A stretch of 64,000 nucleotides of DNA from HK1 sp965202875 (GTDB taxonomy: Bacteria; Pseudomonadota; Gammaproteobacteria; HK1). Positions 17,226 through 24,371 of this stretch are shown here, one piece after another; the stretch's first letter is position 1; every line of letters starts with the position of its first letter. The stretch lies in the NCBI GenBank assembly GCA_965202875.1, contig OZ241870.1, forward strand, positions 3,906,001 through 3,970,000, given 5' to 3'. Made by a program: the position numbers and the translations under genes. The notes beneath the pieces are model-generated. The model was not told the origin of the DNA. It did not search any database and worked only from the letters and a program-made list of their open reading frames with translations.

Positions 17226-18122
17226 ATGATGATGCGCGCTTGCAAACAGACCGGAATCCTCTCCCTTGTAGTCCTGCTGCTCACCGCCTGCGGCGGCGGC
17301 GGTGGTGGTGGGGCCGCGAACGTGATGCCGACCAACCCGTCCCCGGGCCCCGGAGGGAACGTTGGCGAGGACATGACCCCTGCGCAGTGGCGCAATTACC
17401 TCGATCAACGCCTTACGGCCCTCAAACAGAACGAGGGGACTGCTTACCTGGCGAGCGACCTCGCGCTTTTCACACCCAGCACCGACCTCACGGTCTTCCA
17501 CGAGACGGAGTGTTCTGGATCTGTCTGCCGTGTTCCATCACTGGAAGCCAGTGAGTCGGTGGCCGAATTCTCGCTTCCGGACAGCATCACCCCCATCATG
17601 CGGGATCGCGACATCATGCTTCTCGATTATGCGCACGAGGATCTGGAAGACACAGCCGCCGGCTATGGCGGGGTGCTCGACCACAGCATGTTCTTCTCAG
17701 TCAGCGTGATGGGAACGTCGGGCGATTTCTCTGGCAGTTCCTGGTATTACGGGGCTTCGTTCGGCCTCCCCGCTTCCGGTCCTGACCTCACCACGGATGC
17801 CCGGTGGAGCGGCGTGATGGTCGGAACCGACGTCGAAGGCGAGAATCGCGGGACTCTCGTTCGGGGGAACGCCGACCTGTCGTTGGACTTCGACACCGCC
17901 ACCGTCGACCTGACGTTCTCGAATGTCCGCGAACGGACGTCGGGAAGGGAACTGCCGGGCATCACTTGGAGCGACATGCCGGTGGTGGACGTCAACACCT
18001 TCTCGGGAAGGAACGCCCGAGGCGAAACCGCGGGACGCTCCTATGGCGCGGGGCATGTCGAGGCCGGCGGGACGTTCAGGTACGACGAACTGGTCGGCGC
18101 CTACGGCATGAAACGCCAGTAG
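17226..18122 (+). CDS. Surface lipoprotein, TbpB-like C-terminal pattern
   Basis: 298 residues. Lipoprotein signal peptide with lipobox LLTAC (Cys22), followed by seven glycines and a Pro/Gly linker, typical of lipoproteins carried to the outer face. The C-terminal half (WSGVMVGTDVEGENRGTLVR, then GNADLSLDFDTATVDLTFSN and VEAGGTFRYDELVGAYGMKR) resembles the eight-strand barrel repeat of transferrin-binding-protein-B-like and factor-H-binding-like lipoproteins. The ligand cannot be inferred. ATG at 17226 (or 17229) follows GGAGGCGAC. First cargo gene of the composite element and the only one on the plus strand. Confidence 0.7.
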   Translation: MMMRACKQTGILSLVVLLLTACGGGGGGGAANVMPTNPSPGPGGNVGEDMTPAQWRNYLDQRLTALKQNEGTAYLASDLALFTPSTDLTVFHETECSGSVCRVPSLEASESVAEFSLPDSITPIMRDRDIMLLDYAHEDLEDTAAGYGGVLDHSMFFSVSVMGTSGDFSGSSWYYGASFGLPASGPDLTTDARWSGVMVGTDVEGENRGTLVRGNADLSLDFDTATVDLTFSNVRERTSGRELPGITWSDMPVVDVNTFSGRNARGETAGRSYGAGHVEAGGTFRYDELVGAYGMKRQ

Positions 18123-18140
18123 GCCGTCGTCGGAACCGGT

Positions 18141-18182
18141 CGATGGAGCAAGAGGCCCGGCTAAAAACGGCCCGCTCCATCG
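18141..18182. terminator. Convergent hairpin terminator candidate
   Basis: CGATGGAGC at 18141-18149 pairs with GCTCCATCG at 18174-18182, and inner GGCCC-type bases extend the stem. It sits between the end of the plus-strand lipoprotein gene (18122) and the end of the minus-strand gene (18193), where a shared terminator is expected. No long T run, so efficiency is uncertain. Confidence 0.6.
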
Positions 18183-18192
18183 CTGTCCCGGA

Positions 18193-18480
18193 CTAGTCGC
18201 GGCATTTTGCAATACACTTACCGTAAGCGTCATACACCGCGCTGGCGGATGATTCCGGGACCACCGTTGTCGTCTTGACCGTCGAAATTGACCCGCCTTC
18301 TTCGGCGCTCGTCTCGGTTCGTTCCTCGGTCCGAGTATTGGTCCGCCTCATGTGCTCTACGGCAATATTGCCGCAGTTTCTCTCGCAGGTATCGGTATCG
18401 TCGGCAGCGCTTCCTGCCAGAGGCACCGCGCCGAGCACGCCAAGCAGCACAACGGCCGCCGTGGGTTTCATGACGTTCAT
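18193..18480 (-). CDS. Small secreted cysteine-containing protein
   Basis: 95 residues with a signal peptide (KPTAAVVLLGVLGAVPLAGSAA). The mature part has four cysteines in two pairs: CERNC near the start and CIAKC at the end, bracketing a Thr/Glu-rich stretch (RRTNTRTEERTETSAEEGGS). Probably a periplasmic or secreted disulphide-bonded protein; no family recognised. Its signal peptide resembles that of the next gene (VVLLGVxGAV), so the two may be related. ATG at 18480. Confidence 0.65.
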   Translation of the reverse strand: MNVMKPTAAVVLLGVLGAVPLAGSAADDTDTCERNCGNIAVEHMRRTNTRTEERTETSAEEGGSISTVKTTTVVPESSASAVYDAYGKCIAKCRD

Positions 18481-18499
18481 GGATGGTCTCCGATGTTAG

Positions 18500-19126
18500 T
18501 TAACAACCTGTCGTAAGTGTCCAATTGAAGAATCGACACGGGGAATTGTCGGGATAGTCAGAATCGCATACTCCCCTGCACGCGGACTCAACCCCACTAC
18601 AATTGACTTTCTTCCAGGGCTGCTGCTTACAGGTTTCAGCCTCCAGCACGCATCTACTGTAGCAGCGATTCCGATTTTCCCGATTCAACTTGATCATTCG
18701 CGATTCTGCCAAGTCGGGGCAATTACCAGAACAGTAGTCTCCCCCGAATACATGATCGTAATCGTAGTTCAAAAACAAGAACGAAGGATCTTCTATCTTT
18801 TTGAACCTCCTGCCATCCACGGAAAGATCCCCCGAACATTCGTACCCATTGGACCCTTCCGCCCAATAGTATATATAATCACCTTTTCCACGAAGACACT
18901 TACCATCAGCCGCCAAACAGTTGGTTATTTCCCCCGGCTTCAAAATCCAGTCTCCTTCGGTTCTCCATTGCTCCGTAGAGCGATCTTTGAAATGCACGGC
19001 AATACGCAAATCTTCGCAGGTATTGTTCATCACGAAGATTTTACCCGCACCGGCGGCCGTTCCCGGGATCACCGCGCCGAACACGCCAAGCAGCACCACA
19101 GACAGAATCCGTTTCATCGTCTTCAC
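18500..19126 (-). CDS. Secreted cysteine-rich protein with DUF1036-like start
   Basis: 208 residues, signal peptide MKTMKRILSVVLLGVFGAVI ending near TAAGA. The segment IFVMNNTCEDLRIAVHFKDR, then EGDWILKPGEITNCL and YIYYWAEG, follows the layout of DUF1036 periplasmic proteins. The C-terminal third carries about ten cysteines (CYSRCVLEAETCKQQ, CSGVESACRGVC), suggesting a disulphide-stabilised extracellular domain. Function unknown. It is more AT-rich than its neighbours, consistent with transfer. ATG at 19126 is preceded by GGAGGTGAAGACG. Confidence 0.65.
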   Translation of the reverse strand: MKTMKRILSVVLLGVFGAVIPGTAAGAGKIFVMNNTCEDLRIAVHFKDRSTEQWRTEGDWILKPGEITNCLAADGKCLRGKGDYIYYWAEGSNGYECSGDLSVDGRRFKKIEDPSFLFLNYDYDHVFGGDYCSGNCPDLAESRMIKLNRENRNRCYSRCVLEAETCKQQPWKKVNCSGVESACRGVCDSDYPDNSPCRFFNWTLTTGC

Positions 19127-19338
19127 CTCCGTTGATTGGCCCCGCCGCAGAATCGGCTGGGCCGCGGAATCGGCTGGACGCCCGCGACAGATCGACGTTC
19201 CGGCGTTCGCGCGCGTCCACCACCTGCCCCTCCGTAATCCCCCCTCACTGAAGAATGCGGGTCAGCGCCCCTCCCGCCGGAGCTTGCGGGCTCCTTGAAA
19301 CGAAACGATGCCCGGGCGGACCCAAGCCCCCCGGCGCC

Positions 19339-21012
19339 TCATGACCCTTTATGAACAGTGAACGTTCCACCTACCTGCTCACAAATGTCCCTCTCATATG
19401 CCAAAAGGCCCTCGACATCCTTAGAATAGTCGGAAGAGGGTACGTGAAAGAATGTTAAGTTGCGAACGCGGTGGTAAGAGATGACTGTTACGCCATCGCG
19501 CAGACGACATGAACTGATCGCGTATGCTCCTTCATCAGTTCTCGAACATTGTTGAGAAGGCCGTTGCTCGCTTCTGCAGAAAAAGCCGCCCGCGCCCGAA
19601 TACCCAGAGGGAAATTCTCGGCATGACGGGCCGGTAAAGGAGCCGGTAGCGGTGCAGGAGAAAGCGATGGGCTCGGGTTCCCCCTCCCCCTGTGGAGTTT
19701 CTGGACTTGGAGCTACGGGGACGCCGACGCCCCCCGGCTCCTCTTCCCCCTCGACGGTTACCGTCGAGGGGAAGTTCCAGCATTCTTTCGCCGGGTCGGT
19801 CGCGGTGATCGTGACCGTGCTGGCGCCGCCCGTGGTGCCTGCCGTGAACGTCAGACGGGGGCCGGCCAAGGCCGAGCTCCAACGGCCCGGGACTGAAGTG
19901 GGAGAGCGTTCGAACGTGAGCGCGCCGCCTTGCGGGTCCTCGATGAAGTCCGTCAGGACCAGCGTTTCCGCTCCGCCCTCCGGGACCGTCACGGCAATCG
20001 CATTCGGGGAACCCGCCTTTCTTCGAGGCGCCGACGCTGCGTTGAGGGTCCAGGTAGCCTCGAATTTACGATTGATCAGCCCACTCACTATCTCCCCAAC
20101 TATCGGTATGGACTGTGTCCATTCCGCCGTAAACACGAGCTTTACCTCTGCCGTTGTCTCTGTTCCTGCAGGACAGTTCTCGGAACGAAGACGGGACAGG
20201 CGCACGACCTGCTTACCCTCGAACGCGACAACTTTGGGGTTCCACGTCCCCAACCGGGTTCTGATTTCCGGGGTGATGCTGAAGGTAGCCGACGCGAGCG
20301 ACTCGCCTTCGAAGCTATCCTCAAACTCGACCGACGTCTCCTCCTCATTTAGCCCTACTTCCACGTTTCCTCTGTCCAGCGCCCGCGGACTCCTCAGCTT
20401 GAGTGCGAGTGCGGTCGTTCCGACATACACCGTATAAACCACTGCAGCAGTCACAGCAGTCAGCGCCGCAGCCGGAAGAACGACGGTGATGACAAATGTC
20501 CCGCCGGCTGCCGCCGCCCCGCCGGCTGCCCCCAGGATGTAGTAGAGCAGCCCACCAGCGGTGAGAGCTTCAGAGACCTCTGCGTACCCGCCTCCTCCTG
20601 CGGAGGCGGCACTGGGAACGACGGCCGCCTGCCCCGCGGTAGAGGGGTTCACTACGTTGCCTGCGCTGTCATACACCGTGACCTCGAGCCCGTCCTCGCC
20701 CCGGAGGGCCAGCACGGTCGGCTCGTCAACCCGTATCTTGTAGAACGCTCTCGGATTGTCAGAATCGAGACGCACCTCGAAGCTGTCTTGGCCCGTGATG
20801 TCGATGGCCGAGGCGATGTCTTCAGCGGTCGGCGCAGTGGGCGTAATGGTCATCTCCGGGGCCGGCGTCGTTTTCGCGGGGGTGGAGGACCCACCACCAC
20901 CTCCACCGCAACCTGCCAACACGCCCAGCGCAAGACCGGCCACCGCGCCCCGCGCGAAACGCGGGAAGGCGCGGGCCACACGGGCAGAGCTCGTCATCTC
21001 GGGCAGCATCAT
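19339..21012 (-). CDS. Large glycine-tract lipoprotein, function unknown
   Basis: 557 residues. Lipobox VLAGC (Cys35) followed by six glycines and a Pro/Thr linker. Residues 70-120 (DITGQDSFEVRLDSDNPRAF) look like a beta-sandwich domain of pre-peptidase type. A hydrophobic Ala/Gly stretch (GGLLYYILGAAGGAAAAGGT and LTAVTAAVVYTVYVGTTALA) lies around residues 150-205 and could insert in a membrane. Residues 330-420 carry Ig-like or cadherin-like text (ETLVLTDFIEDPQGGALTFE), followed by a Pro/Glu linker and a Cys-containing C-terminal domain. Probably surface-displayed. ATG at 21012; the alternative MTSSARVARAF is also in frame. Confidence 0.65.
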   Translation of the reverse strand: MMLPEMTSSARVARAFPRFARGAVAGLALGVLAGCGGGGGGSSTPAKTTPAPEMTITPTAPTAEDIASAIDITGQDSFEVRLDSDNPRAFYKIRVDEPTVLALRGEDGLEVTVYDSAGNVVNPSTAGQAAVVPSAASAGGGGYAEVSEALTAGGLLYYILGAAGGAAAAGGTFVITVVLPAAALTAVTAAVVYTVYVGTTALALKLRSPRALDRGNVEVGLNEEETSVEFEDSFEGESLASATFSITPEIRTRLGTWNPKVVAFEGKQVVRLSRLRSENCPAGTETTAEVKLVFTAEWTQSIPIVGEIVSGLINRKFEATWTLNAASAPRRKAGSPNAIAVTVPEGGAETLVLTDFIEDPQGGALTFERSPTSVPGRWSSALAGPRLTFTAGTTGGASTVTITATDPAKECWNFPSTVTVEGEEEPGGVGVPVAPSPETPQGEGEPEPIAFSCTATGSFTGPSCREFPSGYSGAGGFFCRSEQRPSQQCSRTDEGAYAISSCRLRDGVTVISYHRVRNLTFFHVPSSDYSKDVEGLLAYERDICEQVGGTFTVHKGS

Positions 21013-21073
21013 CGTTCTCTCTCCCTTCCCGGCAGGGCCGGCGGATAGGCGTTCAGGGGGTCTTCTTCGGGGC

Positions 21074-22414
21074 TCAGGCCGCGCGGGCCACGGTGACGGT
21101 CAAGGTCCGGTCGGCCGCGAGCGCGGGGTTCTCGAGTAGCTGGAACGTCGCCCGCCCGGTCGTGGCGCCCCGGGGAATGGTGACGAGGGCCGGGGCGTCG
21201 ACGTAGTCCACGCCGGCCACCGCCGGGCGGTCCCCGCGGCCCGGGGCGAGGCGCACGGTCAGGCGCACGTCCTCGGCCGCCGGGGCGGACAGGACCACCT
21301 CCACCGCGGCGGTCCCGCCGCTCGGGGCGGAGGATTGCAGGAAGCGCACCGTCACGCCGTCCACCGTCGTGTCCCGCGGGGCGACGCGCTCGATGGTGCG
21401 GATGCGCCCCACGTTCTCCACCGGGCGCCACAGGTCGGCCGGGGTGGCGGTGTCGGCGAGGGCGAAGGTGCCGAAGCCTTCCCACTTCGCCCGCTGGCGC
21501 GGGCCGCCGAAGGGGACGTTGAGCGAGAGCCGGACCGCGCCGCCGTGCGCGCCGGGGCCGAGGCCCGTCCCCGCGTCGAAGCGCCAGTACGGATGCGGCG
21601 TCCAGCCGAGGCCGAGGCGCCCGTCGAGGAGGGTCCGCCCCGCGTCGTCGCGCTCCCACCGCCCCATCGCGGTGTCGAGCGAGAGGGTGGTGGTCAGGTC
21701 GAAGCGGAGGCTGAGCTCGGTCCCGCCGGCGGCGCGCTCCTCGTAGCCCGGCCGTCCCGGGCGCCACCGCGTCGTCGGCAGGTAGTGCTGGAGCGAGGCC
21801 TGGCCCCAGCGCCCGGCGTAGTCGGTGCCGAGGACGAGGCGCCGGTGCCCCCGCTCGACGTTCTCCTGCACCATCGCCATCGCGCCCACCACGTCCGCGC
21901 CGGCGAAGTGCGGGAGCGCGAAGCGGACCGCGGTGCCGAGGCGCAGGTCGTGGCGCCGGAGCCCGTGCGCGTCGGTCCAGCGGGTCACGCCCTGCTGGAG
22001 GAAGAGCGCGCTGCCGTGCAGCCCCTCCGCCGCCCCGGCCCCGGCCGGCACGCCGCCGCCGCGGAGCCCGAGCGGGACGACCGCGTCGAGCTCCCCGGCC
22101 AGCCCCTGGCCGAGGGGGGACCAGGTCATGCGGTGCACGAGGCTGAAGTGCGCCCCGAACAGCCTCTGCCCCTGCTCGGTCAGCAGGCGGGCGGCCTCCC
22201 CGACCAGGAGGCCGCCGAGCCGATCCCCGACGCAGCGCGCGCCGCCGTCCCAGTCCGCCGTGTCTCCCGAGAGCGCGCCCAGGCAGCCCCCCGTGCGGTC
22301 GAAGGCCCATTCGGCGAAGGCCTCGGCGCCGGACGCGGGCGCGGACACGGCGATGTCGACGGGAGCGGTGGCGAGGACGGCGGCGAGTGCGAGGGTCATT
22401 CGGGAGTGGCGCAT
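21074..22414 (-). CDS. Inverse autotransporter (intimin/invasin-type beta domain)
   Basis: 446 residues. Signal peptide MRHSRMTLALAAVLATAPVD, then a beta-barrel domain: LHGSALFLQQGVTRWTDAHG, LGTDYAGRWGQASLQHYLPT, GYEERAAGGTELSLRFDLTT and WRFDAGTGLGPGAHGGAVRL, matching inverse-autotransporter barrels, which export a C-terminal passenger. The passenger is short: one Calx-beta-like domain (VEVVLSAPAAEDVRLTVRLA to ATTGRATFQLLENPALAADR), so the exposed part is small. Start at 22414 because of the signal peptide and AGGAGAGCTCCC upstream; the frame stays open to 22753 through a proline run made by the G tract. Likely adhesin. Confidence 0.75.
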   Translation of the reverse strand: MRHSRMTLALAAVLATAPVDIAVSAPASGAEAFAEWAFDRTGGCLGALSGDTADWDGGARCVGDRLGGLLVGEAARLLTEQGQRLFGAHFSLVHRMTWSPLGQGLAGELDAVVPLGLRGGGVPAGAGAAEGLHGSALFLQQGVTRWTDAHGLRRHDLRLGTAVRFALPHFAGADVVGAMAMVQENVERGHRRLVLGTDYAGRWGQASLQHYLPTTRWRPGRPGYEERAAGGTELSLRFDLTTTLSLDTAMGRWERDDAGRTLLDGRLGLGWTPHPYWRFDAGTGLGPGAHGGAVRLSLNVPFGGPRQRAKWEGFGTFALADTATPADLWRPVENVGRIRTIERVAPRDTTVDGVTVRFLQSSAPSGGTAAVEVVLSAPAAEDVRLTVRLAPGRGDRPAVAGVDYVDAPALVTIPRGATTGRATFQLLENPALAADRTLTVTVARAA

Positions 22415-22691
22415 GGGAGCTCTCCTGTTGTCTCCTGTTAGGCCGTGTTGGCGAATTACCGAAGCATGGTCCCGGCCGACGTGGTCCGCCGCCGGGCATG
22501 AGCCGTTTCCGCCGGAATTGGGCCGAAACCGATATGGGTATGTCCCTCCGGACGAGATGCTCCATGCCGGCGGGTTTTGAAGGCAGCGAGCGCCGTACAC
22601 GTCCGGTCGGCGTCGGTGCTGCTGGTACGGGTTTTCTTCGGGATGCGCGGAATGGGAATCCGCGCAGCAAGATTCAGTTAGCTGCCACTGC

Positions 22692-22712
22692 GGGGGGGGG
22701 GGGGGGGGGGGG
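22692..22712. promoter_or_regulatory. 21-G homopolymer tract, candidate phase-variation switch
   Basis: Twenty-one consecutive G on the plus strand (C on the coding strand of the inverse autotransporter), about 280 bp upstream of its start. Tracts this long slip during replication. As the coding frame is open through the tract up to 22753, length changes could alter either an extended N-terminus or promoter spacing. Assembly error in tract length is also possible. Confidence 0.6.
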
Positions 22713-22895
22713 ATTTCAGACATGACTGTAGCGCCTGCCCAAATCTTGGTCATAGCCAGATGCGCGGCTACCTTGCCACAGTATCTCCGCTTACGTCAAG
22801 CACGAGTCTTGTCCAACGAGACATGAGCCTGAAGGGAGGACGTGAATCCAACGAGAAGTGAGCCTGTAGCGCGGGGTCTGGGATCATCGGAGGAT

Positions 22896-23211
22896 CTCAA
22901 GTTTCGGGATTCAAAATGCCTGAATCAGGCGATGGATTCCCGCTTTCGCGGGAATGACGGCCAGGAGCCTGCGCCGTAGAAAATATCGCGGCGGCACAAC
23001 ACCTGTACGTTGCCTGAAACAGGATTTCCCGCGTGACTTCTCATTTTCAGGGCACTCGCGCGCGCGAAAAAAAATGGGCTGAAAACAGGACATTTTCTTC
23101 CAAATCTTCTGCGGGGCAGGCTCCTGGCTTGAAGGCAGCGCGTCTCGCTGAAATGACGTCATTCCCGCGAAAGCGGAAATCCATTTTGGTCAGCGAATCC
23201 CGAAACTTGAG
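22896..23211. mobile_element. MITE of the IS4-linked family, interrupted by a second MITE (right arm)
   Basis: Ends CTCAAGTTTCGGGATTC and GAATCCCGAAACTTGAG, with the same inner 20-mer ATTCCC-N8-GGGAAT repeats as the MITE at 3911-4064, in the opposite orientation. The middle is broken by a 167-bp insert. Forms the right boundary of the composite island. Confidence 0.8.
22961..23127. mobile_element. Nested MITE with IS1182-like ends
   Basis: Terminal inverted repeats of about 24 bp, CCAGGAGCCTGCGCCGTAG on the left and a slightly diverged complement on the right. The inner part GAGCCTGCGCCGTAGAAA differs by one base from the 18-bp end of the IS1182-family element at 9350. So it is probably a non-autonomous derivative mobilised by that transposase. 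No coding capacity. Confidence 0.75.
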
Positions 23212-23220
23212 CTGAAAGAC

Positions 23221-23234
23221 ATTACCACGGTAAT
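23221..23234. promoter_or_regulatory. Palindrome, possible operator of the disrupted AbrB-VapC locus
   Basis: ATTACC-AC-GGTAAT, directly outside the right end of the composite element. If the 7.7-kb block and one CTGAAA are removed, it lies about 40 bp upstream of the AbrB-type start at 15445 on the minus strand, where an autoregulatory operator would be expected. Confidence 0.45.
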
Positions 23235-23455
23235 CTTCGTTCGACCTCCGACGCGGATCAAGCGCATCGTGACTTTCGCCCGATGGTCCCGAATCATCGG
23301 CTGCGGGAGTTCGTGGCGCCGGACGCCGGGATCCCCGCGCCGGTCCGAACCGCCGGCTCCGATTCGCGGGGCGACCCATCTCGCGCGATACTCCGGTTGT
23401 CCGCCGGCCCGGGTCGCCGATTCCGATCCGGCTCCCGAATCCTCCTGATCGGAGC

Positions 23456-23497
23456 GGAGAGCCCAAGCAGGAGAGCCCAAGCAGGAGAGCCCAAGCA
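23456..23497. repeat. Three perfect 14-bp repeats containing the mntA ribosome site
   Basis: GGAGAGCCCAAGCA three times in a row at 23456-23469, 23470-23483 and 23484-23497, ending directly before the GTG start at 23498. Each unit contains a GGAG Shine-Dalgarno core, so ribosomes meet three entry sites; the last is correctly spaced. Confidence 0.85.
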
Positions 23498-23875
23498 GTG
23501 GATTCGCAACGGGAACGCTTCCTTCGCCGCATCGCCGAGCGTATGCGCCGCCGCGAGCCCGGCAGCGCGCAGCGTGAGCGTCTGCGCGAGGCGCGGCTGA
23601 GCATCGCCCGCGAAGAAGCACGGCGGCTCGCGCAGCGCTTCGCCGAGGAGGATCCCGAGCTGCGGCAGGTGATCCTGTTCGGTTCCCTGGCCACCGGCGA
23701 GATCGGGGACCGCGAGCCGGACATCGATCTGGCGGTCGAATCCCCCCGCTACCTGTCCCTGGTGGCGATTGCGCTCGACAGCCGCTTCAAGGTGGACGTG
23801 ATCGACCTCGCAACCGCCCGGCCCGCGATCCTCGAGGCGGTAGCCCGTGACGGGGAGATCCTCCATGAACGATAG
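23498..23875 (+). CDS. MntA-type nucleotidyltransferase antitoxin
   Basis: 125 residues. The minimal nucleotidyltransferase motif is clear: LFGSLATGEIGDREPDIDLA, with Gly62-Ser63 and the catalytic Asp75/Asp77. In MntA-HepT systems this antitoxin adds AMP to the HEPN toxin to silence it. An N-terminal helical region rich in Arg/Glu (residues 1-50) is longer than in the smallest MntA proteins. GTG start at 23498 fixed by the adjoining repeat-borne ribosome site. It overlaps the HEPN gene by 11 nt. Confidence 0.85.
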   Translation: MDSQRERFLRRIAERMRRREPGSAQRERLREARLSIAREEARRLAQRFAEEDPELRQVILFGSLATGEIGDREPDIDLAVESPRYLSLVAIALDSRFKVDVIDLATARPAILEAVARDGEILHER

Positions 23876-24359
23876 GATACGTATCGAGACGTTGCTGGCG
23901 GAGCTCGACGCCGACGTCGCCGGGCTCGACGAACTGGTCGAAACCAACGCCAGAGCTGCCGGGCGGGTCCGGTCCGGTGCGGGCGACGATCTGGATTGGG
24001 CGGCGCTCGGCTACACGATCCACAACATCTACAACGCCCTCGAATCCTACTTTCTGCGCGTCTCCAAGTTCTTCGAGAACGACCTCCCGGCAGCAACATG
24101 GCACCGGGAGCTGGTGGATCGCATGACGTTGGAGATCGACGGAGTGCGGCCCCGTCTCCTGGATCGAACCCTGGCGCGCGAGATCCATGAATTGCGCGCG
24201 TTCCGTCACGTGTTCCGGAACATCTACGGCAGCCGGCTCGATCCGGAGCGCATGCGCATCTTGCAGGTGCGGGTGCCGGCAAGCATTACGGCATTTCGCG
24301 CCGCCCATGCGGAGTTCACCGGGGCGTTGCGGGATCTCGCGGATCTGATCGATTCGTGA
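23865..24359 (+). CDS. HEPN-type (HepT-like) toxin
   Basis: 164 residues, mostly helical. Partner of the upstream nucleotidyltransferase, overlapping it by 11 nt. It begins with a long helix region (TIHNIYNALESYFLRVSKFF). The probable active-site segment is LRAFRHVFRNIYGSRLDPER, where Arg111 and His115 could form the HEPN R-x(n)-H ribonuclease motif, though the spacing of three is shorter than the usual four to six. ATG at 23865 with GGGGAGATCC upstream; a GTG at 23847 is possible. Expected to cleave RNA when unmodified. Confidence 0.8.
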   Translation: MNDRIRIETLLAELDADVAGLDELVETNARAAGRVRSGAGDDLDWAALGYTIHNIYNALESYFLRVSKFFENDLPAATWHRELVDRMTLEIDGVRPRLLDRTLAREIHELRAFRHVFRNIYGSRLDPERMRILQVRVPASITAFRAAHAEFTGALRDLADLIDS

Positions 24360-24371
24360 ATCGTGCCGAGC

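Larger units (their letters stand above)
15473..23211. mobile_element. Composite-transposon-like island carrying exported-protein genes
   Basis: The 7.7-kb segment begins and ends with inverted copies of CTCAAGTTTCGGGATTC and is flanked by an exact 6-bp direct repeat CTGAAA (15467-15472 and 23212-23217). This is the same duplication length as for the single MITE at 3911-4064. The left arm is an IS4-type element (15473-17147); the right arm is a MITE of the same family (22896-23211). All five genes between encode signal peptides. Neither inner flank shares a duplication with its own outer flank (TTATAA at 17148, GAGGAT at 22890), which favours movement of the whole block over two separate insertions. 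Confidence 0.65.

Noticed and set aside
23456..23497. Short CRISPR-like array
   Set aside because: Repeats are directly adjacent without spacers; no cas genes anywhere in the window.
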